Shown: piece by piece, positions 40,131-52,100 of the stretch
Layout: each line of letters opens with the position of its first letter
Numbering within the stretch: position 1 is the first letter of the stretch
Origin: Nisaea nitritireducens
GTDB taxonomy: Bacteria; Pseudomonadota; Alphaproteobacteria; Thalassobaculales; Thalassobaculaceae
DNA: 64,000 nucleotides
Reading direction: 5' to 3'
NCBI RefSeq assembly: GCF_014904795.1
Contig: NZ_JACZFS010000055.1
Location: 62,001 to 126,000, forward strand
The notes under the pieces: generated by a model
The model's database searches: none
What the model was told of the DNA's origin: nothing
What the model saw: only the letters and a program-made list of their open reading frames with translations
Program-made: the position numbers and the translations under genes

Positions 40131-43100
40131 GACACCCGGAAAACGCGTCGCGGCCCGCAAGCCGTTCTTTGTGGAATGCCAGCTGCTGAACCGCACAAAT
40201 GAAGGTTCGGAGGGGAGCGACAAACCAATCTTCTGGGTTCACGGCGCGTTCGGCGATGCCAGCGTCTATCTGCCGATGGCACAAAAGATCGAGAGACCGG
40301 TTTACGGCATTCAAGCGCGCGGGCTTTTCGATGAGAAAAAACCGTTCGACGGCGTTGAGCGGATTGCCGGGTTCTACAAAGAAATGATCCGCACGATTCA
40401 GCCGGACGGCAGCTATGATCTTGGGGGGTATTCCATCGGCGGGACCTTCGCCTATGAGATTGCACGGCAATTGCAGGCTGAAGGTGCTCAGGTTGATAGT
40501 CTGACTCTGGTCGACGCCCTGTATCCGTCGGATCATGGCCGTATCGGGGGCGACTATTACGATCACCTTTATTTCGTCGCGCTTGGATTGATCGCCGTTG
40601 CGTGGCGGAGCGATGCCTCTTCCAAAAAGAGCGCTGGCGATCTCGGGCCAAGACCGAGCCGAGATGAGCGCGCACCCCTAGCTCTGCGCGATGCTTTCGC
40701 CCGGTTCTGCTGTGATGCCGGGGTCAAGAAACCGCTGAAATGGATCGTCGACTATCTGGATCGGATGGTTCGGATCCAGGAAGGCTATCGGATCGAAGAC
40801 TACGAACCGAAGCGCTTGGCGCGGCCGATCGACAGGGTTCATTACATCAAGAACCGGGACGGTCTGTTCTTCGGTACGCAAAGCGCGTTCATGAATGCCA
40901 ATCCGGAGGATCCGCTTCGAGGCGTCGACTATTGGTCAGCATGGCGGGCCTTGTTGCCCAACCTGACGATGGAGTCGTTCGACGTTGACAGTCATATCGA
41001 GATGCTCGCAAGCGACGCGGTCCAGGATGCCGTCGCCGACCGGTATCGTGCCGCGCCTCCCGTCGAGGCTGCGAACGTCGAGGACGGAACTGGACTGAAT
41101 GCTGCGGTGGGGCCGCTTTTGGTTTATCTCCGGCAGCAATTCGCCAGAATACTCGATCGGGACATAGCCGAGATCGCGCCGTCGGTCCCTGTCGAGGAAT
41201 TCGGCATGGATTCCCTCATCGCGACGGAGCTTACTCAACGCATTCAAACGGACTTGGAAGAACAGGTTCCAATCACCGTTTTCTTCGAATGCCGAACCAT
41301 CCAGCAGCTGGCGGATCGTATCGCGGCCGATTTCAGTCAAACGGTCGCACGGCGTTTTGCGACGTCCGAAAGGGCTGCGACGCAACGAGCCGCGACGACG
41401 CCTAACACCGAGAGCCGCCGGACAAATGGTAAACCAAAGGCGGAGAAGTCCCGCCAGGTAGCCATCGTCGGATTGGCCGGACGCTATCCGCAAGCAAAGG
41501 ATATGGAGGCTTTCTGGACTGTTCTTGCAGAAGGACGGGACTGTATTTCCGAAGTTCCCTCTGGTCGCTGGGACTGGCAGGACTTCTTCTCATCCGACCG
41601 GACGGCACCGGGCGCGCATTACAGCAAATGGGGCGGGTTCCTGGAGGACGTCGATAAGTTCGACGCCAAATTCTTCAACATATCCCCACGCGAAGCGGAA
41701 TTCATGGACCCGCAGGAAAGGCTGGTCCTGGAACAAACGTGGGCCGCTTTGGAGGATGCAGGGTATCGTCGTGAAGATATAGGCGGGGAGCGCAATTACA
41801 GCGCGCCGGTGTCCGTATATGTCGGAGCGATGTATGGCGAATATCAGTTTCTGGGCATCGAAGCCCAGGAACGAGGCGACCGTAGGGCGCTCGGCGGAAG
41901 CTTCGCTAGTATCGCGAACCGCATTTCTTATTTCCTGGATCTGCATGGCCCGAGCATGGCCATCGATACCGCATGCTCGTCTTCGTTGACGGCGATACAC
42001 ATGGCCTGCCGGGATTTGCGTGAAGGTGTCAGCGATATGGCGATCGCCGGGGGCGTGAACCTGACCCTGCATCCGAACAAGTATTTGATGCTGAGCGAAG
42101 GGCAATTCATATCCAGCAAAGGGCGCTGCGAGAGCTTCGGTGAAGGCGGTGAAGGTTTCATCCCGGCCGAGGGTGTTGGCATTGTCGTTCTAAAGCGCCT
42201 GGATGACGCCGAACGCGATGGTGACAACATCTACGGCGTGATCAAAGGGAGCGCGGTAAACCATGGCGGCAAGACTCATGGCTACACCGTGCCAAATCCG
42301 AAAGCACAAGAACATGTCATCAAGTCTGCTTTGGCTGAGGCAGACATCGATCCGAGTTGGATCTCCTACATTGAGGCGCATGGAACCGGCACAAAGATCG
42401 GCGATCCGATAGAAATCGCCGGTCTGTCGCGCGCTTTCAGATCGTCGTCCAAAAGGTCGGCCGCGTGCTGGATCGGCTCGGCAAAATCGAATATCGGGCA
42501 CTGCGAGGCCGCAGCGGGTGTGGCTGGATTAGCGAAAATCCTGTTGCAACTCCAGCACAAGCGGATTGCTCCATCGCTGCATTCGGAAGTCCTGAACCCT
42601 CATATCGAGTTTGCCGATACACCGTTCACCGTGAACCAGGACCTGCGTAAGTGGAAGCGCCCCAAAGTCGGCGGAGAGACACGGCCCCGGATTGCAGGGA
42701 TATCTTCCTTCGGGGCGGGCGGCGCAAACGCGCATTTGGTTGTGGAGGAGTATCAAGCAGCTCTGAGTGATTCCGGCCAGGTCACAGGTCCGACTGTCAT
42801 TGTCTTATCCGCCAGGAACGTAGAGCGCCTGAAAAAGCAGGTGTCGAATTTGGCCGTTTGGCTCCGGCAGCCCGGTCGGAAACGCAAAACCGGGTTGGCG
42901 GACCTCGCCTACACCCTGCAAGTCGGCCGGGAGGCGATGAGTTATCGTTTCGCGACGGTCGTAAAGAGCTTCGATGACTTGCAAGAGCGGCTCGACGCTT
43001 TTGTCGCGAGCGGGAAAAAAACCAAGAAAGTCTTCGTGGGGCATGTGCGTCATGAAGTTGTGGCAAATGAGCAGCCCGAGGGTGAAGCTGCACAAACGGA

Positions 43101-46100
43101 GAAGGTTGAGAGAGCAATCGAGCGCGGCAAGTTCAAGAAACTTGCAAAAATGTGGGTCCGTGGCGGACCAATCGATTGGCAAAAACTGCATCAGCCCGGC
43201 TCGCGGCGTCGCGTCAGTTTGCCGACCTATCCGTTCTTGAAAGAGCGGCACTGGTTCGAAAGCAACAGTCAGGGCCAGGTCCGGAAAGAGGACCTGCCGG
43301 CCGACAAGGCGCATAGTTTGCTGATGGCGACCTCCAACTGGAGGCCCGTGCCGATGGCCGGGAGAATCGCGAGTCCGACGCTGGATCGCCGGGTCTTTGT
43401 CTGCGGGTTCGGCACGGCAGCGCCGTCCGAACAATGGACCAGTATCGACTCCGAGAAAGAGGATACCGGGGAACGCTTCCTGGATGTTGCCGGACGGCTC
43501 TTCAACGAGATTCGCAGTTTTCTGCAGGTCAAACGATCCGAACAGAGTTTGATCCAGGTGATTGTGCCGGCGAAAAGCGTCCATAGGGCATTGTCTGGGC
43601 TTCTAAGAACGGTTCGCCGTGAAGCCGTCGGGGTTTCGGCGCAACTGATAGAGTGGGAGCCTGATACGGACTCCCGGTCTATCCAAGAGATCGTTGAAGC
43701 GGTGTCGGAGGAAAATGCAGCCCGTCCGATGGACCCACACGTTGCCTATCGGAGCGGGCAGCGCGGTGTGCTGGGGTTGGATGAACTCTCCGCCAGCACC
43801 AGTCTGCCGCAGCACCCCTGGCGCGACGGCGGCACTTATGTGATCACAGGGGGGCTTGGCGGGCTCGGCCGAATTTTCGCATCCGAGATCGCGGCGCGGG
43901 TCAAAGCGCCGGTGCTTGTTCTGATCGGACGTTCTGCCTTGTCGGAAAGCGGCAAGGACGCTGTTCGCGAGCTGGAAGCCGTTGGTGCCCGGATCCTTTA
44001 CCGTCAATTGGATGTTGCCAACCGCAGCGAGGTTGTCGCGGTTATCAACGACCTCGTTGATCAGGGACTGGCACCGGATGGTGTCATCCACAGCGCCGGA
44101 GTCATCCGGGACAACTTCATCGCTAATAAGTCCGACGAGGAGTTCTTGAGGGTCGCGACCGGGAAAGTTCTCGGATGCGTTAATCTGGATGAGGCCACTC
44201 GTCACCTGGATCTGGACCTGTTCGTCTTGTTCTCTTCGGCGGCAGGACTCCTGGGAAATGCGGGCCAGGCCGATTATGCGACAGCAAATGCTTTCCTGGA
44301 TGCATTTGCGGCGGACCGCAATCGTTTCGTGCAGACGGGACAGAGGTCAGGTCGAACCCTTTCGATTGATTGGCCACTGTGGCGTGACGGGGGCATGAGC
44401 GTCGACAGCGCGACCAAACACGCCATCGAGCGCCGTTCGGGCATGGTCCCGATGGAAACCGACAACGGCCTTACCGCGTTTTATCGGATGCTGTCGCGGG
44501 ATGAGACCCATATCGCTGTCTTCGAAGGCGATCTCGACCGTTTGCGAGACGGTCTTCTCGACAGGTCTCCAGTGTCCACAGAAAAGGCAGGCCTGACGGA
44601 AACGCCCCAACAATCGATACCGGTCCCTGACCGTTCCGAAGAGGTCTTGCTGCGTCCTCTCAAGCGCCTGTTCGGAAATGTCATCAAGCTCTCAGAAGAC
44701 AAGGTCGAAGAAGAAGAGTTGCTCGAGGTCTATGGCCTTGATTCGGTGATGATCACCCAGCTGAACACTCAACTGGACGCTCAATTCGGAGAGGTTCCGA
44801 AAACACTGTTCTTCGAGTTCTCGCGGCTCAAGGACATCGCAGATTATCTCTACAAGACATATCCCGAAGCATACCGCGATTGGTGCGGCATGGAGCCGAC
44901 TGGGCAAGGTGGGTCCGAAGGTCCAGCACGTTCGCAATTGACCACAGCCGCCCCGGCACGTCGGGTGTCAGATCTTGAGAAAACTGACGACGCCATCGCT
45001 ATTGTCGGGATGAGCGGACACTATCCGCAGGCTGAGAACCTTGAGGAATTTTGGGATAACCTGAAAGCTGGAAAAGACTGCGTAAGCGAGATTCCGGCGG
45101 ATCGGTGGTCGCTCGCAGGGTTCTTCGAACCAGACAAGACGAAGGCTGTTGAGACCGGCAAGAGCTACAGCAAGTGGGGCGGCTTCATCAGCGGTTTTGA
45201 TCGCTTCGATCCGTTTTTCTTCAATATATCCCCGCGCGAAGCGCGCCTCATGGATCCTCAGGAAAGGGTGTTGCTCAAGACCGCCTGGGAGGCCATGGAG
45301 GATGCCGGTTACACCCGGGAGAGTTTGAACGCGCACCATGACGGGGCAGTTGGCGTATTCGCCGGGATCACCTCTACCGGATTTGATCTATATGGGCCGG
45401 AGCTTTGGAAGCAAGGGGACACGGCTATTCCCCGTACCTGCTTTGGGTCGGTGGCGAACCGTGTTTCCTATGTCCTGAATCTGCATGGACCGAGCATGGC
45501 CATCGACACGATGTGCTCCTCGTCTTTGACGGCGTTGCATGAAGCGTGTGAGCAAATCCGCAGGGGCGCATGCAACGCGGCGATTGTCGGTGCGGTCAAT
45601 CTCTATACCCATCCAAGCAGCTATCGAAACCTGAGTGCAGCGCGAATGCTGTCGGCGGATGGCCGCTGCAAGAGCTTCGGCAAGGGAGGCGACGGTTTCG
45701 TCCCGGGGGAAGGGGCCGGCGCGGTTCTGATCAAGCCGTTGTCCCGGGCGCTGGCAGACGGCGATCACATCCGCGCGGTCGTCAGGGGAAGCCATCTCAA
45801 TCACGGTGGGCGCACCAATGGCTACACCGTGCCAAGTCCGGCAGCTCAGGCCGACCTGATTAGTGAAGCCCTGAACAATGCCGGTATCCGCGCCCGCGAG
45901 ATCAGTTATTTCGAAGCGCACGGAACCGGAACGGACCTCGGGGATCCCGTTGAAGTGGAAGGCATGTTGAAAGCCTTCCGAAAAGATACCGATGACAGCG
46001 CATTTTGCGCATTGGGATCGGTCAAATCGAATATCGGTCATCTGGAAGCCGCTGCTGGAATGGCGGGGCTTTCCAAGATCATTCTGCAAATGACCCATGG

Positions 46101-49100
46101 TGAACTGGCGCCGAGCCTGCATGCCCGGGACCTCAATCCCAACATCAGGTTCGAGGGATCGCCCTTCGTCGTGCAGCGCGAGAGAAGCGAATGGAAACGG
46201 CCCGTTCTCAATGGCCGGGAGCTACCGCGCTCGGCATGCCTGTCTTCGTTCGGCGCCGGAGGTTCCAACGCCCATATTGTGCTCTCGGAAGCTCCTGCAT
46301 CGGAAGATCTACGCGAGCCGGCCGACCTCTCGACCGCTCTGCCGTTTATCATTTCGGCAAGATCGCGAGACAGTTTGTTCCGAAGCGTCGAGAACGTCTT
46401 GGCTGCTCTGGACCGTTCGAATAAGCCAAGCGTATTGGCGGATTGCGCTTACACGCTGGCGGTTGGCCGGGAGGCAATGCCATGCCGATTTGCAGCAGTG
46501 GTCGGATCGCTCGACGAGGCCCGGAAACGACTGCACGATTTTCTCGCCGGACATGTGAAGGAAGACGCCTTCCATCGTCAGGATGTCACGCTCCTGAAAC
46601 CGGACGACGCCTCGCGGGACAGCATCGCCAAAGGGATGACGGGGGCAAACCTTGGAGACCTTTGCCGTCTCTGGTCCGAGGGATATGCGGTTCCGTGGGA
46701 GACTCTGTTCGCTCCGCTGGCCAGCCAAAATGCCGTGCGCAGGATGCCTTTGCCGACCTATCCGTTTGAGGAAGGCCGGTACTGGTTCAATCTTGAACGC
46801 GACGCCACACCGGATCAAACGGCAGTGGATCGTCCGGCATCGGAATGGGACGGCTTCAGCTATCTGACGCGATGGCAACCGGACGATCGCCCCGCGACCG
46901 CCGGAGCGAGTGCTCCCGATCAGATCTGGGTCCTGCATGGAGGCGACCGCAATGCGTTCGTTCGCGCCCTGGAGGATCGGGTGGCGCGCGATTTCCCGGA
47001 CGCCGACATTGCGGTGTTTGATCCGAAGAGCCAGCCTGACAGCATATGTGGCTGGACTCTCCGAGTTTACTTTGTGGCGCAGGGCCGCATCGATGAGTTG
47101 GGAGCGGATGACGCCGAGCACCTCAGTTCTGCAAACGAACTGCGCTTGCTGAAACTGGTTCAGCAAGTGATGTCGCAAGATGCGGATGGCCCGGCGCTCG
47201 ATCTGTTTGCACTGAACTTCGAACCCCGAGCCAACCCGTTTGGCGGAGGACTTTCCGGCCTGTGCTTTGCGATGGCACAAAGCGACCATCGGCTGCGTGT
47301 CCGGTCGATGCGCCTAAACGCACGCGAATTGGAAAATCGGGAAAGCCTCGACCGGATTTTCGATATGGTTCAGGCGGAGCCTCGTTCGGCGAGAGGAGAA
47401 ACAGTTCTCTTCGACAACGGCGTCCGCAAGCAGCAGAGTTTCATCCCCTGGCTTACCTCCCGCTCGGCCGCGTTGCCGAAGGCCGACGGTGGGGCTGGCG
47501 AGGCCGGTTTTCAGAAAGGCGGCCGCTATCTCATTCTCGGCGGCAGCGGAATGGTCGGACAGGCAATCTCCCGGCGGCTGATCGAGCGCTTCGAGGCAGA
47601 CCTCGTCTGGGTCGGCCGCTCGCCTGTCGACTCCCCGAATGTTCAGAACGCGTTGGCCCAGTTCGGGCGCGCCTCGAAAGCGCCGGTCTATTTCCAGGCG
47701 GATGCCTTGAACCCCGAAGCGCTCGAACAGGCTCTGACGCATGCGGTCGGAGACGGTGGTTCGCTGGACGGCGCTTTGTTTGCGGCCAAGGCGATTGCCC
47801 TGAATGATCGGTTAGCCGACTCCAGCGCGCAAACCTTCAAAGAGATCCTGGATACCAGGACAAAAGGCGTTCTGAATTTCCATCATGCGGTCGCGAAATA
47901 TCGCCCGGGGTTCGTGTGTTACCTCTCGTCGATGCAGGCCTTCCCGTTCCTGCCGGCCAATGAGAGCGTGGGCTATGCCGCCGCCGTTACCGCCGAACAA
48001 AGGCTGGTCGCGGCCCTGAAAGAGGAAACCGACTGTCCCGTCGGCATCGTCAACTGGGGGTACTGGCAGTCCAGTGTCGCGGGCACCGAAGTGGAAGACC
48101 GGCTGTCGCGGCACTACCGGTTCATCGATGACGATCAGGGGTTCGATTTGCTGGACATGTTCGTCAAGGAGCTCCGGGACAACGGTCTGGATCAGGCGGT
48201 CTTCGCCGGCATGCGGGAGAGCGTCGCGCAGTTCATGAACCGCGATGAAACCGACATGGTCAGACAGGTGGACGGAGACGCACGCCTCGAGAGCGGTTGT
48301 GAGCAGCTTTCATCCTCCGTTGCCTTCGCGCGGCAATCCGTCCGCCCGAGGATTGTTGCGGGCCGGAGTGCGCGGGATGAGCTCAACACGTGGGCTGCGC
48401 GCTTGCTGGGGCACCAGCTTGGTCGAACCGACAGACAGCGAATTCTCGCCAGACACCATCGGCTGGTCAGCGAGATCGAAGCCATTTCCACGCCGGACTT
48501 GTCGCAGGATGACCTCTGGGGCGAATGGGAAGGGTACCGTGCCGGGCTGAGCTATCCGGAACTCATCGCCGCCGCCAGTCTGGTCGATGGCGGCGTCAGG
48601 GCTCTGCCGCGGATCTTGACGGGAGAGGCGCAAGCAACGGAGGCGCTGTTCCCGGGAGGCTCTTTCGAAAAGGTCGAAGCGCTGTATCGGGAGAATGCGC
48701 TTTCTGACTACTTCAACGAGGTGATTTCCGTCGTTGCGTCTCGGTTGGTAGAGGGGCGATCGGGGCGAGTCCGCATTCTCGAGATCGGCGCGGGGACCGG
48801 TTCTACGACCGGGCATGTTGTTGGCGCGCTACGTGAGCTGTCGGACAAGGTCGAGAAATATCACTACACGGATATTTCCCAAGGCTTCCTGACAGAAGCG
48901 AAGCGCAAGTTCTTGCCGCAATGCCCGTCGATGACCTTCGGGCTTCTGGACATCCAGAACCCGGTCGCCGAACACGGCTTGGAGATCGGTAGCTATGACA
49001 TCGTCATTGCGACCAATGTCCTGCATGCCACCCGCAACATGCGCGAGACGATGCGGAACGCCAAGGCGCTGCTGCGGCGCGGAGGCACGTTGATCGTCAA

Positions 49101-52100
49101 TGAAGTGGTCGAGAAAAGCGCGGTCGGAACCGCGACCTTCGGATTGCTGGATGGCTGGTGGTTGTTCGATGACCCGGACGTGCGCATACCGGGCTCACCG
49201 CTATTGGATATTGAGGGTTTCAGGCGCGTTCTGGATGACGAGGGCTTCCGCCATGTGACCGAGGTGACGGGACAGGCGGCGGAATTCGGGCAGGAGGTCA
49301 TCGCCGCACAAAGTGACGGGATGGTCGTGCAGCCCCGGCGTCAGGACGGTCACGTAAGGCCGCAGGTTCCGCAGCCGCAACAGCTTCGGATTGAAGATAG
49401 TCTGAAGCTGGTCGGCGAAGGAAACGCGCCTGCCGAGGAAAACCCCGGTCGACTCGATATCGGCCGTTTCGTTCGTGACGCGCTGGTCCAGGCTCTCGAT
49501 GCGAACGATCTCACGATTTCGGACGAGGTTCCGTTCGCGGATTATGGCGTCGACTCGATCATTGGTGTCGGGTTTGTCGACAAGATCAATAGCGGGCTTG
49601 GGCTCGATCTGAGCGCCACGGTCCTGTTCGAATTCACCTCGCTCCGCAAATTGACCGATCATATTTCAGCGGAGCTGACATCCGCTGCCACGGCGTCATC
49701 CGAGCCAGTCGCAATCATTCCGGAGGAGCCAGGCAGCGCGGATGGCATCGCCATCATCGGCTATTCCGGTCGGTTCCCCGGGGCAAGCGATCCGGAGGCT
49801 CTGTGGGAGTGCCTGATGACAGGTAAACCCCTGTATGGCGAGCTGCCCGAGAGCTTCACGAACAGCTCGGGAGGCTATCGCTGGGGCGGCCTGTTGGACG
49901 GACGAGACGAGTTCGATCCGCTTTTCTTCAATATCTCGCCACGCGAAGCGGAATCCATGAACCGGCATCAGAGACTGGTGCTGCAGGAGGGCTGGCATGC
50001 GCTCGAACATGCCGGTTACGATCCGAAGAGCTTCGAGAACAAGCGTGTCGGCGTCTTCGTCGGGGCTGAACCCTCGACGCCGATGGGAACGTCTTTTACC
50101 GGCGGATCGGACGCGATCATCGCGTCCCGCCTGTCCTATTATCTGGGGCTGAGCGGCCCGGCGCTGATCGTTAATACGGGCTGTTCATCCTCCGGTGTGG
50201 CGCTTCATTTGGCCTGCCAAAGCCTCCGCAACGAAGAGAGCGAGATTGCGGTAGCCGGCGGGGCGTCTGTCGACCTGGATCCGGACATACTCGACCGGCT
50301 GGCGGAAACAGGAATGCTGTCGCCAACCGGCAAGTGCCTAACCTTTGATCATCGGGCGGACGGCACCGTGATCTCCGAAGGGATTGGTTTGGTGGTGTTG
50401 AAGCCTCTGGCCAGGGCGTTGGCCGATGGGGACACCATCCATGGCGTGATCGAGGGGGCTGGCATCAACCAGGACGGGGCCAGCAATGGAATAACGGCCC
50501 CCAGCGGGACAGCCCAAGAAAACCTGGTCAGAGAGGTTCTGGATCGGTTTGACATCGACCCGGGCGGCCTTTCCTACATCGAGACACATGGTACCGGAAC
50601 GGCGCTCGGCGATCCGGTCGAGGCGAATGCACTAGCCAGGATTTTCCGGCAACTTTCTGGCAGCGAGTTCTCCTGCGTGCTCGGCAGTGCCAAGGCGCAT
50701 CTGGGGCACGCATCCGCTGCGTCGGCGGTCATCGGACTGATAAAGATATTGTTGTCGATGAAGCATGGGACGCTACCGCCGATCCCCGGATTTGAAAGGT
50801 TGAATGAACGGATCGAGTTCGCGGACACACCGTTTTCGATCCCCCGGAATGCGGTTCCCTGGACTGGGAACGGACGGCCGCTCAAAGCGGCCCTCAGTTC
50901 CTTCGGTCACAGCGGGACCAACGCGCATTTTGTGATCCGCGAAGCTCGTCGACCTGTGGAGCGGCATGCGGGTTGGCGCGGGCCGATCCTTATCTCCGCG
51001 CGGGATGACGAGCGCCTGCAGGCCGTCGCGGAGACACTCTCTGCCTTTATCGAGGCGAACCCCGAAACGGATCTGGCCAACCTGGCCTATACACTTCAGG
51101 TTGGGCGCCATCACATGGAGGCCCGCGCCGTATTCGAAGCCGGAAGTCTCTCCGAATTGCGAGATGCGCTGCGTTCTTATCTGGATGGGGAAAACGTATC
51201 CGGTGCGCTACCGGATACAGCACGGCGCTGGGTCTCCGGCGAACAGATAGACTGGCAAGCCTCGTGGCGCGGCATGACCGGGCTGCGCCGAATTCCTCTG
51301 CCTACATATCCCTTCGCCAAGGATGTCTTCGCGCCGCAAGCAATGCAGCTGATTGCGGCCCCAGAAGCTGTCGTTCGCCATGAGCATCCGCTTTGCCAGC
51401 GCAATAGATCCGGTTTTGACGGCGTTCGCTTCAGCTCGATGTTCGACGGAACCGAATTCTTCCTGACGGATCACAAGGTCCATGGCGCGCGCGTAATGCC
51501 CGGGGTCGCCTATCTCGAAATGGCGCGGGCCGCGGTCGAGCTTGCAACGGGTCAGTCGCCCGGCCGGCTGGAAAACGTTCTCTGGGAAAGGCCGTTTGAA
51601 GTCGATGATGCGCCGGTCGAGTTGCAGATAGAATTCGCGAAAGGCGCAGGCGGTAAAATTGACTTCTCGATCACCAGCGAAGACCGGTCCGGTGATCGTC
51701 GCGTCCATAGCCGCGGGGTTGCGGTGATGGAGGCCCATTCCTTGAACGAGACGGTCGACATTGGTGCCGTTCGGGAATCATGTGGAAAAAGGGGGCCGTC
51801 GCTTGTCGATTGCCGGAACGCGTTTGACGCGCTTGGTATCGAATACGGTCCGGACTTTTCGCTCACCCAGGACCTAGTTGCTGGCGCGGACGGTATCCTG
51901 GCCAGGCATGTCGTGAAGCGAAACGTACCCGGTTTCGTGCTGAAGCCGGGCCTGATGGATTGCGCCTTGCAATCGGCCATGGCGTTGACTCTGCAAGACC
52001 ACGGCGGCGCTGTTCCGGACTGTCCGTCCGTGCCGTTCCTTCTGGAAAGCGTGGAGATTTACGGCTCGTTGCCGGATGAGGTGACGTCCTGGGTCCGCAG

